Shown: positions 1-7,800 of the stretch, piece by piece
How the letters are laid out: the number at the start of each line of letters is the position of its first letter
Position numbering within the stretch: position 1 is the first letter of the stretch
NCBI GenBank assembly: GCA_029260075.1
Contig: JAJDDY010000071.1
Span: 1-50,341, forward strand
Source: Phycisphaerae bacterium
GTDB lineage: Bacteria > Planctomycetota > Phycisphaerae > UBA1845
Length of the DNA stretch: 50,341 nucleotides
Reading direction: 5' to 3'
The notes under the pieces: generated by a model
What the model saw: only the letters and a program-made list of their open reading frames with translations
The model's database searches: none
Told to the model about the DNA's origin: nothing
Made by a program: the position numbers and the translations under genes

Positions 1-145
1 GCCCTCGCTGTCTTCATGCCGAATCAAAACCTCACAGGGCTTGATTCTGCGCGAAAACCAGCCAGGGCGGCCAAGGGCGCTACGTTTTTCAACCGACCGC
101 CGGAACCGCCAAAGCGCTACGTTTTTCAACCGCCGTTCACACCTC
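1..145. mobile_element. Possible end of an IS21-like element
   Basis: A 19-base unit, GCGCTACGTTTTTCAACCG, occurs twice (77-95 and 114-132), and the stretch ends in a CCGCCGTTCACA-like tail near 142. Multiple terminal repeats of a T-rich core and a CA-3' end are, from memory, typical of IS21-family (istA/istB) elements. No transposase is visible, so only the outer end would be in the window. From 146 to 367 I see no convincing gene. The family assignment is inference from the repeats alone. Confidence 0.4.
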
Positions 146-367
146 CTGAGTCATGGGGGTCTCCATCTGTCGGCCGCAGATGGCGGGACCACCATGCCTG
201 AACTGGCCCGGTGGGTTCAGGTGCGTGACGTTGTGCGGGGGTCTACTTCGTTGGGCCTCCAAGCAAAGGGCACAGGATCGTCGGAGTGGGGCACCCGGTG
301 GCAGACAGCCCCTCAACTTTGGCTCGGAGGTCGTGGCTGAGCGTGTGTGCGATGGGCAGGTGGATGA

Positions 368-1204
368 TCAGATTTCCGCGTCACCGGCAGACGGCGTCCC
401 CCGCCAGGGGTCGCCGGTCAGCCGGCTGATGAGATTCTCGCGGACGAGCGTCGCGGCCACCTTGACGTCATACCTGATGCCCGTTGCCAGAAGCGGTCTG
501 ATGTCGTCCAGAAATACCGACGCAGTCTCCTTCTCGAACAAGTTACGCTCAAACTCGGCGCGCGAGATCGTCCGTTTCTCGTGCTCCATGTATGCGGAAA
601 AGCACGCCACCACCTGGTCGGGGTCCAGCAAGCCGCGGCTCAGACACAGCCATAAATCGAAGAGGTCGCGCCCTTTGCGACGCTGATAAAGGGCTCGCAG
701 CTTCGTGCCCATCAGTTCGTCCAGCTGGTATGTGGTCACGCTGGCCTCGCCGGTGAACCACGGGTTCGCCACTGCGAGTGGCTGACGGTGGTAGTCCAGA
801 ACCGCGAAGTGCTCGCGCGTGTTCATTTCGATTTTCAGGCGCAACGGGCGGATCGGCTGCACCTCCGATTCGAAACGATAGATCAGCGTCACACTGGCTT
901 CGCTGCTTGACCGCTTGGGCCGCCCGAGCCAGGGATCCAGGCGACGGCGTAGACCGTTCAACACGTCGCCTATGGCACCAGGCTCTGTTTGAACCAGATC
1001 GATGTCCTCTGAGTATCGACTGGGGGGATGGATGAACAATTTGTTCAGGGCCGTCCCGCCCCGAAGGGCGAGTGAACCGCTCAATTCGGGGTCGGTGAAT
1101 ATCTCAACGGTCGCACGTGACAGTACGAGATCCTGTTCAACCTGAGCGTCATCGGCCCAGGGTGCGGTCGCTCGCCAGGCGGTAATGTTTGCTTGCGGAA
1201 TCAT
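368..1204 (-). CDS. abiEii: AbiEii-type nucleotidyltransferase toxin
   Basis: This 278-residue protein is a nucleotidyltransferase-superfamily toxin of the AbiEii family, which in type IV toxin-antitoxin or abortive-infection systems modifies nucleic-acid targets such as tRNA with nucleotides. The N-terminal part holds the family signature L-R-G-G-T-A-L-N-K followed by S-E-D-I-D-L, the G-S/D-x-D-like catalytic core (about residues 46-70). A second conserved block Y-Q-L-D-E-L-M-G-T-K-L-R-A-L and K-G-R-D-L-F-D-L follows near residues 155-185. Its start ATG overlaps the stop of the upstream AbiEi gene by four bases (ATGA), so the pair is translationally coupled. Length is normal for the family and no break is seen. 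Confidence 0.88.
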   Translation of the reverse strand: MIPQANITAWRATAPWADDAQVEQDLVLSRATVEIFTDPELSGSLALRGGTALNKLFIHPPSRYSEDIDLVQTEPGAIGDVLNGLRRRLDPWLGRPKRSSSEASVTLIYRFESEVQPIRPLRLKIEMNTREHFAVLDYHRQPLAVANPWFTGEASVTTYQLDELMGTKLRALYQRRKGRDLFDLWLCLSRGLLDPDQVVACFSAYMEHEKRTISRAEFERNLFEKETASVFLDDIRPLLATGIRYDVKVAATLVRENLISRLTGDPWRGTPSAGDAEI

Positions 1205-2037
1205 GTCTCGATCTCGATCGGCTCAGTGACACGCACATGCCACCGCCGGTCCTCCAGCGCGCCGTTAGTGTTTCGTCCTGGGCGCAGCGGAACCACGTGC
1301 GGGGACTGACGCCCGAGCCATTCATGAAGGACCTTCGCCTGCGGGCGCCCTCGGACCCTTTCGAGTACGTAACCCAGCCGCTGCGCGTTGGGCAGGTCCC
1401 CACTCGCGCGCACGACCTGGAGCAATCGCTTCGGGTCCAGCAGCGGAGCCAGATCCATCAGAACGGTCGCAACGTTATCCAGATGGCCGGCCGCTTTCGC
1501 GAAGCGCACCAGGTCCACGGCCGTCGACTCCGGGGTGGACACGCGCATCGCGCCCGTTGGCGTCTTCACGTTTTGCACCGCGGTGTCCGTGCCGCGCTTG
1601 TTGACGAAGAATCGAATCCGCCCACGACCGACCTCCAGGGGTCTGACAGGCCGGTCGGTGAGAACCTGAAACTCTTGAGGCTGCTGGTGGGACGCTCCAT
1701 GGATGCCGGCCGCACTGAGCAATCCGACGTAGTAGGGTCGCTCCATCACCTTCATCAGGTCGTCGATGAACCAGGACGGGGGCGGAGCGCCGGCATGGAG
1801 ATACTCGAGCGGTACGACCACGTAGAAGTAGCTCTTGACCTTCGCCACGCGTTGGCGTCGAGCGAGTCGTTGGAGGGCTTTCTTGACAGCCTCGGCCGAG
1901 AGGCCGCTGCCGCTGATCGCCTCGGCCCGGAGGAACGTGTACCTCCCCCGCGCTTGCAGAGAATCGACCCAAGATTCTACCGTCGGTGCCGGCATCATCG
2001 CCTCGGAGTAACGTTTGCACATAGGGTCATATTTCAT
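1201..2037 (-). CDS. abiEi: AbiEi-type antitoxin / transcriptional regulator
   Basis: This 278-residue protein is the cognate AbiEi antitoxin: an N-terminal winged-helix region (about 20-75, with an A-x-x-G-L-S-A-E-A-V-K-K-A-L helix) followed by the C-terminal AbiEi domain with V-G-L-L-S-A-A-x-x-H-G and R-V-S-T-P-E-S-T-A-V-D-L. Such proteins bind their own promoter and block the paired nucleotidyltransferase. The frame is open up to 2190, but a consensus promoter at 2053-2081 places the transcript start near 2046, so the ATG at 2037 is the likely start, with an almost absent leader. It is first in a two-gene operon with abiEii. Confidence 0.85.
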   Translation of the reverse strand: MKYDPMCKRYSEAMMPAPTVESWVDSLQARGRYTFLRAEAISGSGLSAEAVKKALQRLARRQRVAKVKSYFYVVVPLEYLHAGAPPPSWFIDDLMKVMERPYYVGLLSAAGIHGASHQQPQEFQVLTDRPVRPLEVGRGRIRFFVNKRGTDTAVQNVKTPTGAMRVSTPESTAVDLVRFAKAAGHLDNVATVLMDLAPLLDPKRLLQVVRASGDLPNAQRLGYVLERVRGRPQAKVLHEWLGRQSPHVVPLRPGRNTNGALEDRRWHVRVTEPIEIET

Positions 2038-2052
2038 CCCTTTCCGCAAACA

Positions 2053-2081
2053 ATAATACAACACGATTCCGCTCCTGTCAA
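2053..2081 (-). promoter_or_regulatory. Consensus sigma70 promoter of abiEi-abiEii
   Basis: On the minus strand a perfect -35 TTGACA (2076-2081) and a near-perfect -10 TATTAT (2053-2058) are separated by exactly 17 bases. Predicted transcription starts near 2046, nine or so bases before the abiEi ATG. AbiEi antitoxins usually autorepress, so an operator is expected here, but I cannot identify its half-sites. Confidence 0.75.
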
Positions 2082-2279
2082 GCGGCTTCTGCCGTAAACG
2101 TATCTTCATTCGGCCGAACACGCACTGGCTGCCGTGGCGGTCGAAAACCGCGTCCGTGCGTAAACCGACGTTCCGTGGTCTCAAGAGCACCGGATGTGGA
2201 ACCGCTTGGAGAGGGTCGCGGCGGCAGGGGACGGGGGGCGATTTCCCCCGCGTGTCAACCGATGGTCACTTCCTGGCTG

Positions 2280-2345
2280 GTTCCTGGCAAATGGGTGTCA
2301 ATCGATGTCAATGGATGTTATCGGATGTCACCCTGGATGTGCGCA
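2280..2345. repeat. Short degenerate GGATGTCA-type repeats
   Basis: Units resembling (C/G)GATGTCA or GGATGT recur about every 11-16 bases between 2290 and 2342 (GGGTGTCA, CGATGTCA, GGATGTTA, GGATGTCA, GGATGTGC). There is no gene in 2082-2626 apart from this and the GC-rich repeats that follow. Confidence 0.4.
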
Positions 2346-2444
2346 AACCCCTGTAAACACAGTGTTTCGGCGGTTCCGCCGCTCGGGGTCGGAGCTTCGA
2401 TTCCCCCCGCCTCCATTTTATGGCACTTTGGCTCTTCCCCCCGC

Positions 2445-2615
2445 CCGCTGGGGGGTGAGGGCCTCCCCCGTACAAATCGCCGATAACCCGTCCGTTCCCG
2501 CCCGGCCGGCGCTCGGGAGGGGCAGGGTCTCCCCCGTGGCGAGCCGATTTGGCCTGCCCGCCGCCGCCTTTTCCGGTTGGCTTGGGAGGGGTGGGGTCTC
2601 CTCCCGAACCGCCGC
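2445..2615. repeat. Three GC-rich GGG(n)GGG-TCTCCCCC units
   Basis: Three related, partly palindromic stretches occur near 2449-2472, 2514-2540 and 2585-2610. Each has a G-rich run (GGGTGAGGG, GGGCAGGG, GGGTGGGG) directly followed by a CTCC(C)C(C) run, so each can fold on itself. They look like short interspersed intergenic elements. They overlap an open but low-complexity Gly/Pro-rich minus frame that I do not believe is a gene. Confidence 0.45.
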
Positions 2616-2626
2616 CGCCATCGTCG

Positions 2627-2812
2627 TCAGGACTGTCGCGGTCGATAACCTGCGGATAGATGACCTTGCCGTTCGCTGGTGGCATCCGTAGCGCCTGCGG
2701 CTCCCCTGCCGATGCGGGGAACAGCAATCGCGGCGATGATTCCAATGATGACGACCACGATGACCAGCTCGACGAGCGAGAACGATGGTTTTCGGACTAG
2801 CATGCTGTTCAC
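2627..2812 (-). pseudogene. Truncated type IV prepilin-like gene
   Basis: The first 40 or so residues are a textbook type IV pilin/pseudopilin N-terminus: a short basic leader, F-S-L-V-E-L-V with Glu at +5, then a hydrophobic helix (I-V-V-V-I-I-G-I-I-A-A-I-A-V-P-R-I). After G-A-T-D-A the frame leaves the family and stops within 20 codons. The C-terminal globular domain is missing and only GC-rich repeat DNA follows. The residue before the cleavage-site Phe is Ser rather than the usual Gly. I read it as a gene broken by deletion or repeat insertion; a functional mini-pilin is unlikely. Confidence 0.6.
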
Positions 2813-3023
2813 AGAACATCTCCACTACGGTTCATGAACTATCGACAAACCTGCGGTCGTCGTCGAGTTCTTGAAATGACGCGGCGATGCCGGCGGCGAC
2901 CTAATCTCGCTCGTCGAACTTCTGTCCTCTAGCCGTCGCTGGCTACTTGTTTTAGGACGTCCCCACGCTGGAGACTTAGGAACTCGGTTCCGGTCCTGAA
3001 AAGAACAAAGCTCGAAACAGGTT

Positions 3024-3066
3024 TTGACGGATGCCTCTCCGCGTCGTATATGGATAGGCGTATATG
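3024..3066 (+). promoter_or_regulatory. arsR promoter with paired CGTATATG repeats
   Basis: A -35 TTGACG (3024-3029) and -10 TATATG (3047-3052) are separated by 17 bases. The octamer CGTATATG occurs twice in direct orientation (3045-3052 and 3059-3066), the first over the -10 and the second running into the arsR start codon. This arrangement fits an ArsR operator that blocks RNA polymerase. The predicted transcript start (about 3059) lies only a few bases before the ATG, so arsR mRNA may be almost leaderless. Confidence 0.6.
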
Positions 3067-3414
3067 ACGACGAAGCTAAGCACAACCCCCGACCTGTTCC
3101 GCGCGTTCGCTGACCCGACGCGGCTGCGGATTCTCAATCTGCTGCTGGAAGGCGAGGTTTGCGTTTGCGACCTTTGTACGGTTCTCGATGAGATTCAGCC
3201 GAAGGTCTCGCGGCATCTGGCCTACCTGCGACGGGTGGAGCTTGTCACCGTGCGAACGGAGGGCAAGTGGAAATACTACGCCGTCGCAAAGCACCCGAAG
3301 GGGTTGCAGCGGACGCTGCTCAGTTGCGTCAGGTCGTGCCTGCGCGAGATGGATGAGTTGCAGGACGACCTTGAGCGGCTCCGCACGATGGATAGCGGCG
3401 ACTGTTGCGGATGA
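3064..3414 (+). CDS. arsR: ArsR-family arsenite-responsive repressor
   Basis: This 116-residue winged-helix protein is a SmtB/ArsR repressor. The start of the DNA-binding domain reads F-R-A-F-A-D-P-T-R-L-R-I-L, and the metal site is the classical C-V-C-D-L-C (Cys33, 35, 38) in the alpha-3 helix, as in arsenite-sensing ArsR. The recognition helix follows (Q-P-K-V-S-R-H-L-A-Y-L-R). A second Cys pair closes the protein (Cys114-115), which might add a ligand. It begins a co-directional run with the arsenite exporter and arsenate reductase, so it presumably controls them; binding of As(III) would release the operator overlapping its own start. Confidence 0.9.
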   Translation: MTTKLSTTPDLFRAFADPTRLRILNLLLEGEVCVCDLCTVLDEIQPKVSRHLAYLRRVELVTVRTEGKWKYYAVAKHPKGLQRTLLSCVRSCLREMDELQDDLERLRTMDSGDCCG

Positions 3415-3463
3415 CGGACTGGCGAGGCGCGTTGCTATCGCCGCAAGGAGTTGAGTACGAATC

Positions 3464-4549
3464 ATGACCGATGGATGCCCGAAACGACTGTCCTTTCTCG
3501 ACCGCTTCCTGACGCTCTGGATATTTCTGGCGATGGCGGTTGGCGTCGGGGGTGGGTACTTCTTCCCCGGAGTGGAAGGGTTCATCGATCGCTTTCAGGT
3601 CGGCACGACGAACATTCCCATCGCCATCGGGCTGATTCTGATGATGTACCCACCGCTGGCCAAGGTGAAGTACGAGGAACTCGGCGACGTGTTCCGCGAC
3701 TTCAAGATTCTGGGCCTTTCGCTGGTGCAAAACTGGATCATCGGACCGGTCCTAATGTTCGCGTTGGCAGTTCTTTTTCTGAATGGCTATCCCGAATACA
3801 TGGTCGGTCTCATCATGATCGGCCTAGCTCGCTGCATTGCGATGGTCATCGTTTGGAATGACCTAGCCGAAGGCGACGCGGAGTACGCAGCCGGGTTGGT
3901 GGCTTTCAACTCGGTGTTTCAAGTGCTATTCTTCTCCATCTACGCTTGGTTGTTCATCACCGTCCTGCCGCCGCTCTTGGGTCTCAAGGGGGCGGTGGTG
4001 GCGATCACCATCGGCGAGATCGCCAAGAGCGTGTTTATCTACCTCGGCGTTCCTTTCCTCGCGGGCATGTTCACACGGTTCACGCTGCTCAGGCTCAAGA
4101 GCCGCGTATGGTACGAAGAAAAGTTCATCCCGAAGATTTCGCCGATCACACTCGTCGCACTCTTGTTTACGATCCTGGTGATGTTCTCGCTCAAGGGTGA
4201 GTACATCGTGCAGCTTCCGATGGATGTCGTCCGCATTGCGATTCCGCTCTGCATCTACTTCGTCATCATGTTCCTCGTATCGTTCTGGATGGGCAAGCGG
4301 ATCGGCGCTGGCTACGCCAAGACCACAACCATCGCCTTCACGGCTGCAAGCAATAACTTCGAGTTGGCTATCGCGGTGGCGGTGGCCGTGTTCGGTATCA
4401 ACTCCGGCGTGGCCTTCGCGGCTGTCATCGGGCCGCTTGTCGAAGTACCCGTGCTGATCGGTCTCGTGAATGTGGCGTTCTGGTTTCGGCGACGGCACTT
4501 CGCGGTGGAAGCCCATGGATCACTGGCCACCGGAGAGCAACAAGCATGA
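3464..4549 (+). CDS. acr3: Acr3-family arsenite efflux permease
   Basis: This 361-residue protein has about ten membrane segments and belongs to the ACR3 (bile acid/arsenite/riboflavin transporter) superfamily, exporting arsenite driven by the proton gradient. Diagnostic features are the N-terminal [11 protein letters not shown], the motif [13 protein letters not shown] with the conserved membrane Cys (Cys124), and [17 protein letters not shown] purine-rich AAGGAG site precedes the ATG. Its stop overlaps the arsC start (ATGA), indicating coupling. Full length, no odd features. Confidence 0.93.
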   Translation: MTDGCPKRLSFLDRFLTLWIFLAMAVGVGGGYFFPGVEGFIDRFQVGTTNIPIAIGLILMMYPPLAKVKYEELGDVFRDFKILGLSLVQNWIIGPVLMFALAVLFLNGYPEYMVGLIMIGLARCIAMVIVWNDLAEGDAEYAAGLVAFNSVFQVLFFSIYAWLFITVLPPLLGLKGAVVAITIGEIAKSVFIYLGVPFLAGMFTRFTLLRLKSRVWYEEKFIPKISPITLVALLFTILVMFSLKGEYIVQLPMDVVRIAIPLCIYFVIMFLVSFWMGKRIGAGYAKTTTIAFTAASNNFELAIAVAVAVFGINSGVAFAAVIGPLVEVPVLIGLVNVAFWFRRRHFAVEAHGSLATGEQQA

Positions 4550-4962
4550 AGAGGCGAGTCCTCATCCTCTGCACGGGCAACTCGTGCCGATCACAGATGG
4601 CCGAGGGGCTGTGGAACGCGCTGGCCGATGGCAAGTGGATAGCTTTCTCAGGAGGCTCGTCACCGTCTGGATTCGTGCATCCCCTAGCCATCGAGGTGAT
4701 GCGAGAGATCGGCATCGACATCTCAGCCAATCGCAGCAAACATGTCGACGAGTTCGCCAATGAGTCCTTCGACCTCGTGGTCACGGTTTGCGATAACGCG
4801 AAGGAAGCGTGTCCGGCGTTTCCCGGTGCGAAACACACCGAACACTGGCCCTTCGATGATCCTGCTGAAACAGACGCTATGGGCGACAACCATCTTGCTG
4901 TCTTTCGCCGCGTCCGCGACGAGATTACAAGTGCGATACGCACCCATCTCGCGGGATCGTAA
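4546..4962 (+). CDS. arsC: Thioredoxin-coupled arsenate reductase
   Basis: This 138-residue protein has the low-molecular-weight phosphatase fold and reduces arsenate to arsenite in the cytoplasm for export by Acr3. The P-loop is C-T-G-N-S-C-R-S (Cys9, Cys14), and the relay cysteines are in C-D-N-A-K-E-A-C (Cys82, Cys89). This is the same triad and spacing as in thioredoxin-dependent ArsC of Gram-positive plasmids, so thioredoxin rather than glutaredoxin is the expected electron donor. All three catalytic Cys are ordinary TGC/TGT codons, unlike the UGA-containing genes downstream. It overlaps acr3 by four bases. Confidence 0.93.
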   Translation: MKRRVLILCTGNSCRSQMAEGLWNALADGKWIAFSGGSSPSGFVHPLAIEVMREIGIDISANRSKHVDEFANESFDLVVTVCDNAKEACPAFPGAKHTEHWPFDDPAETDAMGDNHLAVFRRVRDEITSAIRTHLAGS

Positions 4963-4965
4963 CGC

Positions 4966-5172
4966 ATGTCGAACCACGATGCGGCAGCATCAGCGGAGCG
5001 CCATGAGCGAGCATGGGCGATTGTCCGCATCGCGCTGGGCATGACTCAAATCATGGGGGCTACTGCGACGGTCTACTGGTTCGCATTCACGGGCGTGAAC
5101 TTTCTGTCCCTCGGCGGTTTGGCTGTCACGAGCATAGCGTTCATAGCGAGTCGCCTGCTCTTTCGAGACTGA
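4966..5172 (+). CDS. Small two-helix membrane protein
   Basis: This 68-residue protein starts three bases after arsC and ends six bases before the next gene, so it sits within the arsenic operon. A charged N-terminus (about 1-18) is followed by two hydrophobic segments (about 20-42 and 47-65) with a short Gly-containing turn. I recognise no family. The tight packing argues that it is a real gene, possibly a helper of the transporter or of the glycosyltransferase that follows; that role is only inferred from position. Confidence 0.65.
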   Translation: MSNHDAAASAERHERAWAIVRIALGMTQIMGATATVYWFAFTGVNFLSLGGLAVTSIAFIASRLLFRD

Positions 5173-5178
5173 CAAAGC

Positions 5179-5874
5179 ATGATTTCCGTCATCGTCCCGG
5201 CAATGAATGAAGCCATCAACCTTGAGCCATGCTTGGCATCGCTGCGGTCAGCGCGGCATTCGGTCGAGGTCATTGTCGTGCGGTCGGGAGATACTGACCG
5301 GGAGACAAGCGTCGGCATTGAGGGCGTGAGAACCGTCAGGTCTCCGATCCCCGGTCGAGGTGCGGCCATCGACGCTGGTATGGCTGCGGCACAAGGCGAA
5401 ATCGTCGCCTTCGTTCACGCCGACTCGCGGTTGCCCGACTCCGCATATGACGACATGACAAGCGTGATGGATAATCCCAAGAATATGGGAGGATGGTTTC
5501 GCCGACGGCTCGATGACCCTCGCTGGCGTTACCGTCTTGTCGATCTTGGCGCAAACTCGTTCAGTCGATTCTGTTGCATCGCCACGGGCGATCAGGTGAT
5601 TTTCTGCCGTCGTTCTGTTTTGCTAACGATAGCTCCGCTCAAGGACTACCCGCTGTTTGAAGACATGACGCTTTGCCGCCGCCTCAAGAAGCACGGTCGC
5701 CTTGTCCAACTGCCCGGCCCGATTCTCGTCTCTCCGCGTCGTTTCCACGAGCGCGGCATCATCCGAACGGTTGCGACGAATCTGCATCTGACTTGGGCGT
5801 ACTTCCGTGGCCGCGATCCGACGATCCTCTACCGCTCGTACTACGGCAACGAAACGGGCGGCAATTCTGACTGA
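5179..5874 (+). CDS. GT2 glycosyltransferase, arsenosugar-type
   Basis: This 231-residue GT-A protein opens with I-S-V-I-V-P-A-M-N-E-A and has the D-S/D-x-D-like metal motif F-V-H-A-D-S-R-L-P (about residue 76-84), then G-D-Q-V-I-F-C-R-R and P-L-F-E-D-M-T-L-C-R-R-L. These features match the family often annotated as TIGR04283 arsenosugar-biosynthesis glycosyltransferase, a name based on frequent linkage to arsenic genes. Here it directly follows acr3-arsC. No ArsM methyltransferase is in the window, so arsenosugar synthesis would need one elsewhere. The substrate is not shown by the sequence. Confidence 0.8.
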   Translation: MISVIVPAMNEAINLEPCLASLRSARHSVEVIVVRSGDTDRETSVGIEGVRTVRSPIPGRGAAIDAGMAAAQGEIVAFVHADSRLPDSAYDDMTSVMDNPKNMGGWFRRRLDDPRWRYRLVDLGANSFSRFCCIATGDQVIFCRRSVLLTIAPLKDYPLFEDMTLCRRLKKHGRLVQLPGPILVSPRRFHERGIIRTVATNLHLTWAYFRGRDPTILYRSYYGNETGGNSD

Positions 5875-6067
5875 ATGCGCTTGGCACATGTCTCGCCCCG
5901 GCGCTCTCCTTGACCGTGACGATCTCGACGGACGCATGGAGGGGCAACGCGCTCTGGCACGATCCGAGATGCGCTCGTGGTCACGCCACCCGCACGCCCG
6001 CTCTTGGCCGCAAGAGCGCGGTTTCATGCCGTCGGACGAACGACAAGAAAAGACATGGGCTTTCTCC
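5875..6067. other. Gap between arsenic and mer-like operons
   Basis: I see no convincing gene between the glycosyltransferase stop and the MerR promoter. One plus frame is open through the gap, but its composition (many Arg, Ser, Trp) is unlike a real protein and it has no family match that I know. Confidence 0.5.
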
Positions 6068-6099
6068 TTGACCCTGCACTAAGGTTCAGGGTGTAGACT
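6068..6099 (+). promoter_or_regulatory. MerR-type promoter and operator
   Basis: A -35 TTGACC (6068-6073) and -10 TAGACT (6094-6099) are separated by 20 bases, the overlong spacer that MerR regulators act on by DNA untwisting. Between them lies a dyad with arms ACCCTG (6071-6076) and CAGGGT (6087-6092), centred in the spacer as in mer operators. It lies directly before the merR-like gene, so regulator and downstream genes are probably co-transcribed and autoregulated. Confidence 0.85.
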
Positions 6100-6116
6100 C
6101 AAGAAGGATGGTCATC

Positions 6117-6542
6117 ATGAAACTGAACAACGGGACACAAATGACGATTGGACAGGTCGCCAAGACGCTCGATCTGCGGATTTCGACGCTGCGGTACTAC
6201 GAGCGAGAGGGGCTTCTCGCCCCGCCCGACCGGAGCGCGTCGGGATATCGGCTGTACGACGAAGCCGCCGTCGAGCGGCTGGAGTTTATACGCTCGGCTC
6301 AAGCGGTGGGATTCACGCTGGAGGACATCCGTGAATTGCTGCGGCTCGACGAGGAATCCTCGTGCAAGGATGTTCAGCAACTGCTGAACCACCGCCTTGC
6401 CGAGGTGGAAACGAAGCTGGCCGATCTCAATCGCGTCCGCACCGCCCTGTCCGGCGCACTTGAACAGTGTCGCAAGTCGCGCCGGGGATGTGGCGTCTTG
6501 ATGAGCCTGAGACATCGCAAGGCAAGCAGGAAATCGAAATGA
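6117..6542 (+). CDS. merR: MerR-family regulator, probably Hg(II)-type
   Basis: The protein begins with the MerR winged helix (M-T-I-G-Q-V-A-K-T-L-D-L-R-I-S-T-L-R-Y-Y-E-R-E-G-L-L) and a dimerisation helix. Three cysteines sit where Hg(II)-sensing MerR has its ligands: S-C-K-D at the start of the long helix, E-Q-C near its end, and R-G-C-G-V-L in the C-terminal loop. The loop is two residues shorter than in Tn501/Tn21-type MerR, so metal choice (Hg, or Pb/Cd/Zn-like) is not certain. I chose the ATG at 6117 because AGAAGG lies nine bases upstream; an ATG at 6108 is too close to it. The stop overlaps the next start (ATGA). Confidence 0.85.
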   Translation: MKLNNGTQMTIGQVAKTLDLRISTLRYYEREGLLAPPDRSASGYRLYDEAAVERLEFIRSAQAVGFTLEDIRELLRLDEESSCKDVQQLLNHRLAEVETKLADLNRVRTALSGALEQCRKSRRGCGVLMSLRHRKASRKSK

Positions 6543-7771
6543 AAACAACGACGACAACATCCAAACAACGCGACGATCAAACCCCTGTGAAGCTGGCGTG
6601 TCCGGCCTGCGGCGAAAGGGGTTGCAAGGTCACGCGCGTGACCCTTGAAAGCCTACTGCGCCCCGAACGGCGCGGCGACATCGGCGAAGATCAATACTAT
6701 GTATGCGCAACGCCGAGTTGCGACACGGTGTATTTCGGTGCGAGCGACAGTCAGACATTTCGTAAGACCGACTTGACCGTCCGCTTCGGCCTGAAAGAGA
6801 CCGATGCCCCGCGTCCTGTCTGCTACTGTTTCGACCACACGGTCGAGGAGATTCAGGACGAGATTCACCGCACCGGGGAATCCACCGTCGTGGAGAGCAT
6901 CAAGGTTGACATGAAAGGCCCCGGCTGCCGCTGCGAGTATACGAACCCGCTGGGCGGTTGTTGCCTGAAAACCGTTCAGGGCGCGGTCGCCGATGCGCAC
7001 CGCTCACTCGGCAACGCGGACCAAGCCACAGCGGCTGGCGCTGTCGATCACGGTGACTGCTGCGCGGGCAACGGTCACGCACGCAAGGATGAAGAGGTGA
7101 CGGCGGACTGCTGCGCCACGCAAGGCGATGCGTCGGGGGGCGTCGGAGTCGGCTCCGGGCGCGATCGCGCCGGAACACTGGCGGCGGGCGGCTCTGTCAT
7201 AGCGGCTATCCTGTCATCCGCGTGCTGCTGGCTCCCCTTGGTGTTGATTGCGTTCGGCGCGTCGGCGGCTGGCGTGGCTGGCTTCTTCGAGGCGTACCGT
7301 GCGTACTTCATCGTCGCTGCCGTCGGGCTGCTTGGATTCGGGTTCTACATGGTCTACTTCCGAAAGGAGCAGTGCGAGCCGGGTACCGCGTGCGCCGCGC
7401 CGAACCGCAAGCTCGTGAGATTCAACAAAGTGATGTTGTGGACTGCGACAGCGCTGGTAGGCGCGTTCGTGATGTTCCCCAATTATGTCGGGCTTGTGTT
7501 CGGCTCGCCGAGTCAGACATCCGCTGCGGTCGATACCGCCGGACTGGCGAGCGCCGAATACCGCATCGACGGCATGACCTGTGAGGGCTGCGCGGACATC
7601 CTGAATGGCGCGTTGAAAAAGTTGCAGGGAGTGAAAAACGCCGAGGTTGACTTTGCTACGAAATCAGCGGTTGTCCACTACGAGCCGGGCAAGCCCGTCC
7701 CTCCAGAGCGCGTGATCGAGGTAGTTAAAACCGCCGGGTATAGCGCGACGCCTGTAGGCGAGATACCATAG
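6539..7771 (+). CDS. CopZ-N / MerT / HMA metal-transport fusion protein
   Basis: This 410-residue protein fuses parts usually encoded separately. Residues about 18-75 form a zinc-binding Cys domain (C-P-A-C near 21-24), and about 85-150 a BFD-like [2Fe-2S] domain (C-Y-C, G-C-R-C, G-G-C-C); together they resemble the N-terminal half of Archaeoglobus CopZ. A His/Cys-rich linker follows. About 195-320 is a MerT-type membrane domain with the Cys pair in its first helix (S-S-A-C-C-W-L-P-L-V-L). About 341-400 is a MerP/HMA domain with G-M-T-C-E-G-C (Cys348, Cys351). It probably takes up Hg(II) or a related thiophilic metal and hands it on. It is coupled to merR by ATGA. Its cysteines are all ordinary codons. 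Confidence 0.85.
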   Translation: MKTTTTTSKQRDDQTPVKLACPACGERGCKVTRVTLESLLRPERRGDIGEDQYYVCATPSCDTVYFGASDSQTFRKTDLTVRFGLKETDAPRPVCYCFDHTVEEIQDEIHRTGESTVVESIKVDMKGPGCRCEYTNPLGGCCLKTVQGAVADAHRSLGNADQATAAGAVDHGDCCAGNGHARKDEEVTADCCATQGDASGGVGVGSGRDRAGTLAAGGSVIAAILSSACCWLPLVLIAFGASAAGVAGFFEAYRAYFIVAAVGLLGFGFYMVYFRKEQCEPGTACAAPNRKLVRFNKVMLWTATALVGAFVMFPNYVGLVFGSPSQTSAAVDTAGLASAEYRIDGMTCEGCADILNGALKKLQGVKNAEVDFATKSAVVHYEPGKPVPPERVIEVVKTAGYSATPVGEIP

Positions 7772-7800
7772 GTGTTATTCATTAGGGTCAGGAGATAGTC

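Noticed and set aside
2308-2745. 145-residue Gly/Pro-rich minus-strand ORF
   Set aside because: Its composition follows from GC-rich repeats; it has no domain and no ribosome-binding site.
5807-6082. Plus-strand ORF between the arsenosugar-type GT and merR
   Set aside because: It overlaps the end of the GT gene and the MerR promoter and has atypical composition with no recognisable motif.
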